A stretch of 46,539 nucleotides of DNA from Candidatus Brevifilum fermentans (GCA_945877125.1 CAMCQT010000025.1:1-46539), one strand, 5' to 3'. Shown: positions 25,704 through 34,839, counted from the stretch's first letter. The notes: generated from the letters alone by a model not told the origin. Numbers and translations: made by a program.

Positions 25704-26546
25704 ATGAACATGAAATATATTTCAGCTTTTCTCGCTCTTGCGTTAGCCAGTATGGCCTGTGGATTTAATATCAACGTACCCCAAATGCCCACCCCCGGTG
25801 CCGATGTGACCGATGATATCTTAGTAAAAACTCCCAAGACCGATGATGTGAGTTTACGTCTTGCGTTTGGCGCGGGTGATATGAATTTGGCGCCCGGGGC
25901 GAGTCAGCTTGTGGAAGGTACAGCCACCTACAATTACGCTGCTTTCAAACCCGAAGTCAATATTGATGAGGGCAACGTGCAGATTCAAATGGGCGAGATC
26001 AAATCCATCCCATCTTTTGATAAGCTCAAAAATGAATGGGATTTAAAACTCGGCGACACGCCCATGGATTTGACGATTGAGTCTGGCGCGTACAGTGGAG
26101 TCTTTGAGTTTGGCGGACTTTCGCTCAATACCCTGACCATTAAAGATGGCGCGGCAAATGTGGAACTTGCGTTCTCTGATCCCAACCTGGTCGAGATGTC
26201 TACGTTTCGTTATGAGACTGGGGCTTCTGATGTGAAAATGACCGGACTTGCCAATGCCAATTTCAGCATCTTTGATTTCTCATCTGGCGCTGGTGATTAC
26301 ACTCTCGACTTCTCAGGCGATTTACAGCGCGATGCCACCATCAAACTCTCAAGCGGATTTAGCAATATCATTATCAGCATCCCCGAAGATGTTGATGCAG
26401 TGGTCACGGTGGATAGCGGCGCATCAAACGTCAGCGCCGGTTCGGGTTGGAGCAAAAACGGTGATGTGTACAAACAGAAAGGCGAGGGACCAACACTCAC
26501 TTTTGTGATCGAGATTGGCGCAGGAAATGTGACGCTGACAAAGTAG
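25704..26546 (+). CDS. Toast-rack domain lipoprotein
   Basis: 280 residues from the ATG at 25704, which has GAAGGAG 9 nt upstream; the longer frame starting at 25635 is rejected because its first codons lie in the radA terminator. A signal peptide ends at a probable lipid-modified cysteine (LASMAC). The mature part (SLRLAFGAGDMNLAPGASQLVEGTATYN, then repeated short beta strands such as LTIESGAYSGVFEF and FSSGAGDYTLDF) matches the toast-rack beta-solenoid fold of LiaF/DUF4097-type surface proteins. It probably faces the cell exterior. Role unknown. Confidence 0.8.
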   Translation: MNMKYISAFLALALASMACGFNINVPQMPTPGADVTDDILVKTPKTDDVSLRLAFGAGDMNLAPGASQLVEGTATYNYAAFKPEVNIDEGNVQIQMGEIKSIPSFDKLKNEWDLKLGDTPMDLTIESGAYSGVFEFGGLSLNTLTIKDGAANVELAFSDPNLVEMSTFRYETGASDVKMTGLANANFSIFDFSSGAGDYTLDFSGDLQRDATIKLSSGFSNIIISIPEDVDAVVTVDSGASNVSAGSGWSKNGDVYKQKGEGPTLTFVIEIGAGNVTLTK

Positions 26547-26561
26547 AAGTTTGAATGAACC

Positions 26562-26600
26562 AAACCCATGTTAGCAAGTTGACGTGGGTTTTGATTTTAA
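26562..26600 (+). terminator. Terminator of the toast-rack gene
   Basis: AAACCCATG pairs with CGTGGGTTT (one G-T), followed by TGATTTT. Confidence 0.65.
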
Positions 26601-26737
26601 TCGGGTGGATTCTGCTTTTTGGACAGGATCAATTATCAGTTAGGTGGGGTGCGTTTTATCGCCGTAAAATCGAGCATCCAGATTTTATCCAGATAATTCG
26701 GAGCAAAAGGTCATAATTTATCTATGACCTCCATCAC

Positions 26738-26764
26738 TTGCCTTGTACTGCATTGCACTATAAA
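26738..26764 (+). promoter_or_regulatory. Possible promoter of the Rrf2 gene
   Basis: TTGCCT (26738) and TATAAA (26759-26764) with a 15-nt spacer. The gap 26601-26812 otherwise shows no gene. Confidence 0.4.
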
Positions 26765-26812
26765 ATCGTGTATGTCGGTAGGAATTACCTGTTTTTATTC
26801 AAAGAGGTCAGA

Positions 26813-27226
26813 ATGCAAATTACACGTCAAGCAGATTACGCCGTTCGAGCTGTACTTCACCTTGCCCGCAATGGTGACCAGCGCATTGCCACAAATATGA
26901 TCGCGGAAGAACAACATATTCCGCCGTCGTTCCTTGCCAAGATCGTTTCACAATTATCCATTGCCGGACTTTTGCATACTTCACGCGGCGCGCGGGGTGG
27001 TGTGACGCTTGCGCGTGACCCCAAGGATATTTCACTGCTCGAAGTCGTTGAAGCGATTGACGGCCCCATTCAACTCAATGAGTGTGTCGGCGAAAATAGC
27101 ACATGCTCTTTTGATGATTCTTGCCCCCTGCGCCCGGTCTGGTGTGAGGCGCATGAAGAATTGATAGCCAAATTAAAGGGCACAAACTTTGCCGCCATGC
27201 TGGCTAAGGATAAGGTTCCTGCCTAA
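26813..27226 (+). CDS. Rrf2 family regulator with iron-sulfur-type cysteines
   Basis: 137 residues from the ATG at 26813, which has AGAGG just upstream. The winged helix (MQITRQADYAVRAVLHLA, IPPSFLAKIVSQLSIAGLLHTSRGARGG) is the Rrf2 signature. Cysteines C91, C98, C104 and C111 lie in the usual cluster-binding loop (spacing 6, 5, 6), so it may sense iron-sulfur status, nitric oxide or redox, like IscR or NsrR. No isc or suf genes adjoin; targets unknown. Confidence 0.9.
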   Translation: MQITRQADYAVRAVLHLARNGDQRIATNMIAEEQHIPPSFLAKIVSQLSIAGLLHTSRGARGGVTLARDPKDISLLEVVEAIDGPIQLNECVGENSTCSFDDSCPLRPVWCEAHEELIAKLKGTNFAAMLAKDKVPA

Positions 27227-27239
27227 GATTTTGAATTTC

Positions 27240-27278
27240 AAAAAGCCTCTCGGCTATAATAGCCGAGAGGCTTTTTAA
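27240..27278 (+). terminator. Rrf2 gene terminator
   Basis: AAAAAGCCTCTCGGCT and its exact complement form a 16-bp stem with a 5-nt loop, ending in five T. Confidence 0.92.
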
Positions 27279-27299
27279 TTTCAACATCGAGGAAGATAC

Positions 27300-28202
27300 A
27301 TGAATAATAGACGAATAATTTTCATTGCTCTGATATTTTTGGCGACTATCGCAGCCTGTGCCATGCCGGGACTTTCAACCGCATCCGTGCCACAAACCGC
27401 CCCGACAGTGGATACCGGACGAATAGCCACGATGGTGGCTGAGACAGTTTCTGCGGCTATCGTGGAGACTGAGCAAGCTGCGCCGAAGCCCACTGCCACG
27501 GCTGTTTCCACCTCCACTTCAGCCGCCACGTTTACCGCCACTTCTACCGCCACGCTTGCGCCGACAGAGACACCCACACCTCAGGCTAGTCTATCTCAAA
27601 GCACGTTGACCAAGCAGGGAGACGGCTCAGTCCTTTTTGCGGATGCGCGCGCAGGCTATGAGATCAAACTCCCCGCAAGTTGGCTGACCGTTCGAATCAA
27701 TGAAAAGGAATATCTGGATGCCTTTTCGTTGGAAGAAGCCGCCAACACGCATATTAAACAGGCTCTGCTCAGCGTTCAAATGGAAGACCCGAATATTTTT
27801 CGCTTGCTTGCGATTGATACAAAAGCGGCTCACATTCAAAATGAATTTGTGACCGATATGCGTTTTGTTTTGGACGAGAAAAAAAACATATCGCTGAGTT
27901 CAGATGTGGACTTGCAAGCCATTGCCCAAAACATATCTGCAACCGTCACAGTTTTTAGGTTTGAAGTGACTTCGGTCAAGATCATTACCTATGCCAATGG
28001 AATGCGATTTGGCGAGATCGAAGCCAGGTCATCTTTTCAAAACGCGGCTGGCGTTGAAGTGCCTATTTATCAAAAACAAATATTCTTCAACGCGAAAACT
28101 GGAACGCAGTCCATCGTCTTCACAACCGTGGCAGATTTGAAAGATACGCTTCTGCCAGTTTTTGATGCAATGATAGAGGCGATTAAGGTTGTTGGGAAGT
28201 AA
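27300..28202 (+). CDS. Hypothetical lipoprotein with Thr/Pro linker
   Basis: 300 residues. Signal peptide with lipobox TIAAC (cysteine 20), a long Ala/Thr/Pro linker (about residues 60-105), then an exported domain of about 190 residues (YEIKLPASWLTVRINEKEY, FEVTSVKIITYANGMRFGEIEA). The domain resembles PsbP/DUF-type proteins with a surface-bound beta sheet, but I do not assign a family. GAGGAAG precedes the ATG. A gap of 15 nt to hutU suggests co-transcription. Confidence 0.75.
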   Translation: MNNRRIIFIALIFLATIAACAMPGLSTASVPQTAPTVDTGRIATMVAETVSAAIVETEQAAPKPTATAVSTSTSAATFTATSTATLAPTETPTPQASLSQSTLTKQGDGSVLFADARAGYEIKLPASWLTVRINEKEYLDAFSLEEAANTHIKQALLSVQMEDPNIFRLLAIDTKAAHIQNEFVTDMRFVLDEKKNISLSSDVDLQAIAQNISATVTVFRFEVTSVKIITYANGMRFGEIEARSSFQNAAGVEVPIYQKQIFFNAKTGTQSIVFTTVADLKDTLLPVFDAMIEAIKVVGK

Positions 28203-28217
28203 AAAGGAGTCTAACCC

Positions 28218-29873
28218 ATGTCCACATCTCGCGTAGTCCGCTCGCCGCGCGGCACACAATTGACCTGCAAGAACTGGCTCTCCGAAGCCGCCTATCGCAT
28301 GATCCAAAACAACCTTGATCCCGAAGTGGCGGAGAAACCCGATGACCTCGTGGTCTACGGCGGACGGGGCAAAGCTGCCCGCAATTGGGAATCATTCGAT
28401 GCCATCCTTGAGTCACTCAAGAATCTGGAAGAAGATGAAACCCTGCTCGTGCAATCGGGTAAGCCGGTTATCGTTTTCAAATCTCACAAAGATGCGCCAA
28501 AAGTTTTGATTGCAAATTCAAACCTCGTGCCGCATTGGGCAACCTGGGAAAAGTTTGACGAGCTGGATAAAAAAGGACTCATCATGTACGGGCAGATGAC
28601 CGCCGGCTCGTGGATCTACATTGGTACGCAGGGAATTTTGCAAGGGACGTACGAAACCTTCGGCGCACTTGCCAAACTCAAGGGTTGGGATTCGCTGAAA
28701 GGGAAGTTTGTTTTAACCGCAGGTCTGGGCGGAATGGGCGGCGCACAGCCCTTATCCATCACCATGAATGAAGGCGTTGGTCTGGTCGTTGAAGTTGACC
28801 CCGAGCGCGCCGAGCGCCGCCGCGCCATTGGTTACATTGACATGGTCGTGGATAACCTCGAAGAAGCCATGACCCTCGTGGAAGAAAATGTAAAAAATAA
28901 AACCCCGCGTTCCATTGGTCTCATTGGCAATGCGGCAGATGTGTATTCAGAACTCTTCGCACGCGGAGTCATTCCCGATGTGGTCACAGACCAGACCTCG
29001 GCGCACGAAGCTTTGTTTTATGTGCCGTCTGGATTAAGTGTCACAGCCGCAAATCGACTGCGAATTGGAAATCCTGAAAAATATAAAAAGATGGCAATGG
29101 ATTCCATGTCCACGCATGTCAAAGCCATGCTCGCATTTCAACGCGCCGGTGCGGAAGTTTTTGACTACGGCAACAATCTGCGCCAACAGGCTTTCAACAA
29201 CGGCGTGAGCGATGCCTTTGAATTCCCTGGCTTCGTGCCGGCTTATATTCGTCCGCTGTTTTGCGAAGGCAAAGGTCCGTTCCGCTGGGTGGCGCTTTCT
29301 GGCGACCCCGAAGATATTTACACCACCGACAAAGCCATCATGGAACTCTTTCCCGACGATGCGCATCTGCATCGCTGGATGAAAATGGCGCGCGAGAAAA
29401 TTCCGTTTCAAGGTCTGCCTTCGCGCATCTGCTGGCTGGGATATGGCGACCGCGCCAAAGCCGGCTTGATGTTCAACGAACTCGTGGCGAGCGGAAAAGT
29501 CAAAGCGCCCATCGTCATCGGGCGCGACCACCTCGACGCGGGTTCTGTCGCTTCGCCGAACCGCGAGACCGAAGCCATGAAAGACGGCTCAGACGCCATC
29601 TCAGATTGGGCAATTCTCAACGCGCTGATCAACGCTGTCGGCGGCGCCACGTGGGTTTCGTTCCATCATGGCGGCGGCGTGGGCATGGGCTACAGCCAGC
29701 ACGCGGGTCAGGTCATCGTGGCCGATGGCACGCCTGAAGCCGCTCTCAGGCTTGAACGTGTCCTGACGACCGACCCAGGCATGGGCGTGGCGCGTCACGC
29801 AGATGCGGGTTATGAAATTGCCATTGACGCCGCTAAACGTCACGGGTTGAAAATGCCCATGCTGGGGAAATAA
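28218..29873 (+). CDS. hutU: Urocanate hydratase
   Basis: Converts urocanate to imidazolonepropionate in histidine breakdown, using tightly bound NAD. The 551 residues carry [11 protein letters not shown], the GGMGGAQP nucleotide-binding motif near 171-178, [10 protein letters not shown] and [15 protein letters not shown], with Cys405 corresponding to the conserved active-site cysteine. AAGGAG lies 10 nt upstream of the ATG. hutH, hutI and hutG are not in the window, so the pathway must be completed elsewhere. The next gene starts 9 nt after the stop. Confidence 0.96.
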   Translation: MSTSRVVRSPRGTQLTCKNWLSEAAYRMIQNNLDPEVAEKPDDLVVYGGRGKAARNWESFDAILESLKNLEEDETLLVQSGKPVIVFKSHKDAPKVLIANSNLVPHWATWEKFDELDKKGLIMYGQMTAGSWIYIGTQGILQGTYETFGALAKLKGWDSLKGKFVLTAGLGGMGGAQPLSITMNEGVGLVVEVDPERAERRRAIGYIDMVVDNLEEAMTLVEENVKNKTPRSIGLIGNAADVYSELFARGVIPDVVTDQTSAHEALFYVPSGLSVTAANRLRIGNPEKYKKMAMDSMSTHVKAMLAFQRAGAEVFDYGNNLRQQAFNNGVSDAFEFPGFVPAYIRPLFCEGKGPFRWVALSGDPEDIYTTDKAIMELFPDDAHLHRWMKMAREKIPFQGLPSRICWLGYGDRAKAGLMFNELVASGKVKAPIVIGRDHLDAGSVASPNRETEAMKDGSDAISDWAILNALINAVGGATWVSFHHGGGVGMGYSQHAGQVIVADGTPEAALRLERVLTTDPGMGVARHADAGYEIAIDAAKRHGLKMPMLGK

Positions 29874-29881
29874 TCCTGAAC

Positions 29882-30901
29882 ATGATTCGGCGCATTTTGA
29901 TTTTGACTGTGCTGGGAATTTTTCTGCTGTCATGCGGATCTGCCGCCACGCCTGCCCCGCTGATGATTGATTCGCCCCCGACGGCAACTCCCAGCCCGAG
30001 CAGTACGCCGCCAGCCGCCACCGAAACTTCTTTGCCCACAGACACGCCGATGCCCTTGCCAAAATTTGAGCGTGTGCTGATCGTGAGTTTTGACGGCTTG
30101 CGCCCCGATGCCATTGCAGAAGCCGAGATGGAAACCGTGCTGTCGCTGATGCAAACGGGCGCGTACACGTTTGGCGCGCAAACTATCATGCCGAGTTCCA
30201 CGCTGCCATCTCATGCTTCGATGCTGGTGGGGACGTGCCCCGAAAAACATATTGTGCGTTGGAATCAATATGTGCCCGAAAATGGATTCGCGATCGGCGC
30301 CGATCTTTTTGACCTGGCACATGCCGCCGGCTTGCGGACGGTGATGGTGGTGGGCAAGGAAAAACTGCGGCAGATCACTGAGCCAGCCAGCACAGATTAT
30401 TTTGCATTCGTGGACGAGACCGATAAAATTAAAGATCAGTTCACGATCGAACAGATTGCCATTCAACAAATATTACAGGGCTTCAACTTGATGTTCGTTC
30501 ATTTCCCCAGTGGTGATCTGGCGGGGCACGATCATGGCTGGATGTCATACAAGCAATTGAAAAAATATCATATTGACGACGAGTCGTTTGGTTACATTCT
30601 TGGTGCGTTAAAGAATCACGGCATGTACGAAAGCACGCTGGTCATTGTCACGGCCGACCACGGCGGACACGATACCACGCACGGCACGAACATGCTCGAA
30701 GACATGACCATCCCGTGGATTATCTCTGGCGCTGGGGTTCGTCCCATGCAATTGACGACGCAGGTTCTAACAACCGATACCGCCGCCACTGCGGCCTTCG
30801 CGCTGGGTTTACCCATTCCGCCTGAATGGGATGGTGTGCCTGTGACTGAGGCATTTGGTTTGCCGGTTGAAGCGCGGGAATGGCCGGTGTGCCAGTATTA
30901 A
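29882..30901 (+). CDS. Alkaline-phosphatase-superfamily lipoprotein (phosphodiesterase/pyrophosphatase type)
   Basis: 339 residues. Signal peptide with lipobox FLLSC, a Thr/Pro linker to about residue 60, then the type I phosphodiesterase/nucleotide pyrophosphatase fold: VSFDGLRPD, the nucleophile threonine in PSSTLPSHASML, metal ligands in DLAGHDHG and TADHGGHDTTHG. It probably hydrolyses an extracellular phosphodiester; substrate unknown. It starts 8 nt after hutU and is likely in the same transcript although no functional link is evident. Confidence 0.85.
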   Translation: MIRRILILTVLGIFLLSCGSAATPAPLMIDSPPTATPSPSSTPPAATETSLPTDTPMPLPKFERVLIVSFDGLRPDAIAEAEMETVLSLMQTGAYTFGAQTIMPSSTLPSHASMLVGTCPEKHIVRWNQYVPENGFAIGADLFDLAHAAGLRTVMVVGKEKLRQITEPASTDYFAFVDETDKIKDQFTIEQIAIQQILQGFNLMFVHFPSGDLAGHDHGWMSYKQLKKYHIDDESFGYILGALKNHGMYESTLVIVTADHGGHDTTHGTNMLEDMTIPWIISGAGVRPMQLTTQVLTTDTAATAAFALGLPIPPEWDGVPVTEAFGLPVEAREWPVCQY

Positions 30902-30936
30902 GCGGCTTGGGTTGGGAGCTTTGAAAACTATTTTTT

Positions 30937-31125
30937 AACCACAGATAGATACAGATAAAAAGGAGGTAGTGGTGTTGGGTAAGTGGTGGGTTTGTGTAGT
31001 AACGACTTCAGTCGTGTTTTTACGGCGCAAAAGCGACTGAAGTCGCCACTACGCGAAAAACATCACTTATACTGACTCACTACCAATCTATTCAAATCCT
31101 TTTTATCTGTGTTCATCTGTGGTGT
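30937..31125. repeat. 189-bp triply nested inverted repeat
   Basis: Outer arms begin AACCACAGATAGATACAGAT and end ATCTGTGGTGTT. Next come GGTAGTG near 30965 and CACTACC near 31077. The core arms GTAGTAACGACTTCAGTCG (30996) and CGACTGAAGTCGCCACTAC (31034-31052) pair closely. It lies between convergent genes. It looks like one small palindromic element inserted in another. Confidence 0.75.
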
Positions 31126-31127
31126 TA

Positions 31128-31361
31128 TTAAGTTGCTTTTTTTTCATTCCCATGTTTAAAGTGACCTGTGACTCGCGCCATTAATAACTGTGCTTGTTGA
31201 GTATTTGCCTGCTCAACGGCTATGATAAATTTTTCCGCCGCTTCGCCTTTGAGGATCACGATCTGTTTGCCGTGCCGTTGAATAAAAACTTTCCCGTCTT
31301 TTGTAGTTCGATAGGTGAAAGGCTGTTCCTCGAGTTTTCCGCGTTGATCAATTTCACTCAT
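31128..31361 (-). CDS. Small hypothetical partner of the nuclease-like gene
   Basis: 77 residues, not recognised. The N-terminal half (FTYRTTKDGKVFIQRHGKQIVILKG) looks like a small beta sheet and the rest is helical. Its ATG overlaps the stop of the nuclease-like gene by 4 nt, so the two are translationally coupled. A role as inhibitor or adaptor of the nuclease is possible but rests only on gene arrangement. Confidence 0.75.
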   Translation of the reverse strand: MSEIDQRGKLEEQPFTYRTTKDGKVFIQRHGKQIVILKGEAAEKFIIAVEQANTQQAQLLMARVTGHFKHGNEKKAT

Positions 31362-31930
31362 GAAAGACTGCCTGGAAAACTGCTTATGTCATGCAGGTCT
31401 GTTTCATCCAATTGATAGTTATTGACCTTTCGCATGTTATCTTTTCCCGTTAATTTTATCGGCGCATTTAAGACATCTTCTATTTTCGACCAGCCGGCTA
31501 GAATAACTTTTACAGACGCGGATGCGTCCAAAATTTGTTTCTCATCCAACAAACACCAAACGATTACATCGGCTTTCTTTTTTATCACTGTATATTGATC
31601 GACTGCGATACATCTCCCCAGGTCCTGCCAATAATTAAGGCTCCAGGTTTTCACTTCGAGGCGCGCAATTTTGTTGTACCTCTTAATTTTCACAACCAAA
31701 TCAGCCAGATTTTCCCTGTCAGCAAAACGGAAGTGTGAATCCAGTTTCAACTTTTGGTCGAGCAGAAATGTTTCAACGGCGATCTCACCCAGCTTGCCTT
31801 TGAGGTGTGAATTCAGACGGTTGTTGTAATATCCCTGCTGACTTTCCCAGCGTTCAAAAGATGCGCGCGCAGTATCCGCCGCCCACTGGACATCTGCAAC
31901 GGAGAGTTCGATTTCGGGCGTGTTTGTCAT
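31358..31930 (-). CDS. PD-(D/E)XK nuclease-like protein
   Basis: 190 residues from the ATG at 31930; the longer frame uses TTG. KGKLGEIAVETFLL, then ADLVVKIKRYNKIARLEVKTWSL give the E...D...ExK pattern of PD-(D/E)XK nucleases, with the acidic residue in DLVV and EVK as likely catalytic residues. TATAAT lies 9 nt before the ATG on the minus strand, so the mRNA is probably leaderless. Coupled to the 77-aa gene that follows. Could be a restriction or repair enzyme. Confidence 0.65.
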   Translation of the reverse strand: MTNTPEIELSVADVQWAADTARASFERWESQQGYYNNRLNSHLKGKLGEIAVETFLLDQKLKLDSHFRFADRENLADLVVKIKRYNKIARLEVKTWSLNYWQDLGRCIAVDQYTVIKKKADVIVWCLLDEKQILDASASVKVILAGWSKIEDVLNAPIKLTGKDNMRKVNNYQLDETDLHDISSFPGSLS

Positions 31931-31999
31931 GGATACAATTATATGCCACGCAGTCAACTCGACCAGCAAGTTGATCGAGTCCAGAATCGTGATCCATCA

Positions 32000-32602
32000 T
32001 TACTGCCTGACGACAACACGGCAGGGCGCGCCCGAAGTGGAGATCAACCTGAGCGGCAAAGCGAAAATCTCCCCGCCGCTTTTGACCTGCATGGCGGCGC
32101 GTTCATCCACGTTTTCAACCAGATATTTATCCGCCTCTGCCAGGGTGCGGTTGAAGTAAAAAATGTCCCGCCCGGAAATGCTGATGTCGTAAATGATGAG
32201 CCACACACGGCAGGGAAGCGCAAGCAGGGAGTTGAAGACATCTTCTGGAATTTCAACGCCGCCGCTGGATTTGAGAAAAAGAATTGGCTCCTGCTGATAG
32301 TCGAATTTACCTGCCCCGGTTCGCGCAATCTCGTCGAGATCGAGCAGGAAATATTTCCCCATCAATGCGTCCACCGGCAGCGCGCCGAGGTCTGCGCCGC
32401 CTTCCATAAAATGCGACGGTGCGTCAATGTGCGTGCCGCATTGGGTTCCAAGTGCAACACGGGATACTTTATAGCCCTGACTTTGCACCGTACACCAGGG
32501 TTCGATTAGCAAGGGCGGGTCGGAATAACCATCCTCTGCATAAATGTATAAATTCTCGTCGAGCAGTTTTGTCAGGTCTATGATTTGGGTGTCCATACGC
32601 AT
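32000..32602 (-). CDS. Cyclase family protein (kynurenine formamidase-like)
   Basis: 200 residues with the metal-binding GTQCGTHIDAPSHF motif near residue 52 and the later VENVDERAAM. The family includes arylformamidases and other metal-dependent hydrolases; substrate unknown. The family usually has a metal-binding DxH and a late HxxLL-type stretch, and the late region here is less clear, so activity is not certain. It follows the MOSC gene by 13 nt and is probably its operon partner. Confidence 0.8.
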   Translation of the reverse strand: MRMDTQIIDLTKLLDENLYIYAEDGYSDPPLLIEPWCTVQSQGYKVSRVALGTQCGTHIDAPSHFMEGGADLGALPVDALMGKYFLLDLDEIARTGAGKFDYQQEPILFLKSSGGVEIPEDVFNSLLALPCRVWLIIYDISISGRDIFYFNRTLAEADKYLVENVDERAAMQVKSGGEIFALPLRLISTSGAPCRVVVRQ

Positions 32603-32615
32603 CTCATCATGATTT

Positions 32616-33260
32616 TTATAAACTTAATAGTTTGCTCAACTCCGCTTCCAGATCAACACGCGCGCGGATGGCGATGGGCGCAGCAAGATGACGCTCCAAA
32701 GTTTCCCTGCTTTTATCCTTCTCGTAATAATCGCGATACATCTGGACCAGGGAAATCGTTTCGCCTGTATATGCTTCCACGCGGACTTCATCCCCCGCTG
32801 TCGCAATTCCCTCTTTAATCACGCGGCAATATAAACCGGGACGTTCCGCTGCTCGAAAACGCTTTACGAATTTCGGGTCCTCCATGCGTTTTGCGAAGGT
32901 TGAGCATGGAATACGCGGCGCGGTGACTTGTAATGTAATCGCGCCAATATGTAGATAATCTCCGATGTTGAATTTTGCGCTTTCCAGTTCTGAAATGGTC
33001 AGGTTTTCGCCAAATGTACCTGCTTCAACGGTACGTCCCAGTTCTGTTGACCACCACTCGTAATCCTTCGTTCCATAAACATAGATCGCCTGGTCAGGTC
33101 CGCCGTGATGCTTGGGACTGCCAACAAAATCCTCTTTGATCCCAAGCGATGTGATCCGCACGGACTCATGAACTGGAAGTTTGTAAATTCCTGTTATTTC
33201 AAATTTGTCGCCGTTTTGTAGGGTTTGTTTTTGTCCGATATTGATGCTGGTTAATTTCAT
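32616..33260 (-). CDS. MOSC domain protein, YiiM-like
   Basis: 214 residues. The MOSC sulfur-carrier beta barrel has KEDFVGSPKHHGGPDQAIYVYG, GTFGENLTISEL and the conserved cysteine in APRIPCSTFAKRM near 120, followed by a C-terminal helical tail (ISLVQMYRDYYEK) typical of YiiM-type proteins. Such proteins handle molybdenum-cofactor chemistry, for example 6-hydroxyaminopurine detoxification. Ribosome-binding site is AAAAGGAG. Confidence 0.9.
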   Translation of the reverse strand: MKLTSINIGQKQTLQNGDKFEITGIYKLPVHESVRITSLGIKEDFVGSPKHHGGPDQAIYVYGTKDYEWWSTELGRTVEAGTFGENLTISELESAKFNIGDYLHIGAITLQVTAPRIPCSTFAKRMEDPKFVKRFRAAERPGLYCRVIKEGIATAGDEVRVEAYTGETISLVQMYRDYYEKDKSRETLERHLAAPIAIRARVDLEAELSKLLSL

Positions 33261-33284
33261 GTTGTATTCTCCTTTTGTTTCAGT

Positions 33285-33374
33285 GGACTAAAGTCCTTCC
33301 TCACAGTAAGTGAAAGCCGCCAAAGGCGACTCAGCCCGAATGGACTTCCATACTCTGAGGCAGGGATTTATCCC
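33285..33374. repeat. Cluster of small hairpins upstream of the MOSC gene
   Basis: GGACT/AGTCC, CGCC/GGCG and GGGAT/ATCCC hairpins lie within 90 bp, and CCTCACAGTA (33299) pairs with TACTCTGAGG (33351). Looks like a short mobile palindromic element. Confidence 0.6.
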
Positions 33375-33401
33375 GACGAACCCCATCGAGTTGACTCATC
33401 A

Positions 33402-34712
33402 TTAACCATACTCATTGATAATTGAAAGGATGCCTTCTTTGTCTAGTTCATGAAACACAGTAAAAAGACTTTGTAATACTGCTTGCATTCCGTCCCAGTC
33501 AGTTTTTGTGAGGAGTTCTTTGTTATTTTTACAATCAGACACTTTTTGTTTGAATCTTTTCTGAATCTCTTCTTTTGACATGATCTCGCCTTGGTATCTA
33601 CTCAACTCGGGGACATATCCAGCCCATTGTACGGGGATCAAGTTTCCTGAAAAATCAACTAAAACATCTTTACCAAGATATAGTTCTATGCTTGCGGCAA
33701 GCCCATTAATATTCATCGAGACCAAGCCCGATGGACCAAGGGTTGGATAGTTTTTTAGAAAATCCATTTCAGGTAGCTGAATTATTTTGATGTTGGGTGG
33801 TATTTGAACAAACTTTAATCCACGTAATGCAGTGGCAGCAGCAGTATCGTTATCAAAAAAGGCAACGACTTTATTAACTATCCCAGTACCAGAAAATGCC
33901 TTCACAATATTTGCTAGATTCCCTGTTCCTCCTCCAACGCGCGCGCCTTCAAAATCCATAAAGGTGAAGTAATCGGCTAGATGAGGATAAAGTAACTGCA
34001 AAGACTCCGAAATAATCCAAGAATCTATACTGCCTTCTGTAAGAATAATGGTCTTTCTAGTTTCAGTCCAAAGTTTCACCAAGTCGTCATCTTGCGAATA
34101 ATAACCACCCATTACAAGATCTGTTACATCATATATAAACTCATCAACCTCAGGAAGTATTTCCAGAGTCAGTCTTATTGCAATATTCAAATCTAAACCT
34201 GGGTAACCATACCAGCCACTTGGATTATCAAGCATGTAGCTTAACAGTGTTCCATCATATCCTTTTCGGTGCATCAAACGACTTGGCATTAAGTTTTCAG
34301 TATAAATTTTCCTTAAAGTCAATAACCAAGTATCTACGTCCATCATTTTTAGGAATTTGAGTGGCTCTAGAAATATTTCTCCTTGTTTTCTTTGAGACAA
34401 CTCTTCATATTTCTCGATTTCTTTTACTATCGATTTCATAAATATGTCTCTTGATATATCAAGGGTGTAGCCATCAAGATGCAGTCTGTCACGAATGACT
34501 TTTACAGAAGCAGAATAATAAACAACATCTATTTCTTCATTGTCATCAAAATATTTCAACCAATGGCGTGATTGCAGTGGAATTTGGCTTTTCGTTCCCG
34601 AAAATTTATTTTTGTCTGAGGAACGAAAGAGTCGAATTATAGAAGGATCAATTTCGCCTTTGGTCGATCCCAAATAAAATGAACTTAACCAGCACTCAGC
34701 ATAACTTCCCAT
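33402..34712 (-). CDS. HEPN/Toprim-associated domain protein (putative defence)
   Basis: 436 residues. It opens with MGSYAECWLSSFYLGSTK and DPSIIRLFRSSDK, which I recognise as the conserved N-terminus of the HEPN/Toprim-associated family. A helical middle follows, then a Toprim-like nuclease domain with ILTEGSIDSWII near residue 222 and VAFFDNDTAAATAL near 275, supplying the E and DxD acidic residues. Proteins of this kind are predicted phage-defence or RNA/DNA-cleaving factors. Lower G+C than neighbours such as the ABC exporter, suggesting transfer. TATAAT (34745-34750 on the minus strand) lies about 33 nt upstream. Confidence 0.75.
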   Translation of the reverse strand: MGSYAECWLSSFYLGSTKGEIDPSIIRLFRSSDKNKFSGTKSQIPLQSRHWLKYFDDNEEIDVVYYSASVKVIRDRLHLDGYTLDISRDIFMKSIVKEIEKYEELSQRKQGEIFLEPLKFLKMMDVDTWLLTLRKIYTENLMPSRLMHRKGYDGTLLSYMLDNPSGWYGYPGLDLNIAIRLTLEILPEVDEFIYDVTDLVMGGYYSQDDDLVKLWTETRKTIILTEGSIDSWIISESLQLLYPHLADYFTFMDFEGARVGGGTGNLANIVKAFSGTGIVNKVVAFFDNDTAAATALRGLKFVQIPPNIKIIQLPEMDFLKNYPTLGPSGLVSMNINGLAASIELYLGKDVLVDFSGNLIPVQWAGYVPELSRYQGEIMSKEEIQKRFKQKVSDCKNNKELLTKTDWDGMQAVLQSLFTVFHELDKEGILSIINEYG

Positions 34713-34784
34713 GTTTTTTCTTTTGCGCCATCTCGACTTCTGAAATTATACCCTCCCCTTTCTCCCACCTCCCCATTCATCCAG

Positions 34785-34813
34785 TTGCCAAGCGGAAGAA
34801 TCAGGGGCACAAT
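34785..34813 (+). promoter_or_regulatory. Possible promoter of the ABC exporter gene
   Basis: TTGCCA (34785-34790), a 17-nt spacer and CACAAT (34808-34813). The start would lie just before the heptamer array. Confidence 0.4.
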
Positions 34814-34839
34814 AGAAACAAGCTACAATCAAAAAAAAA

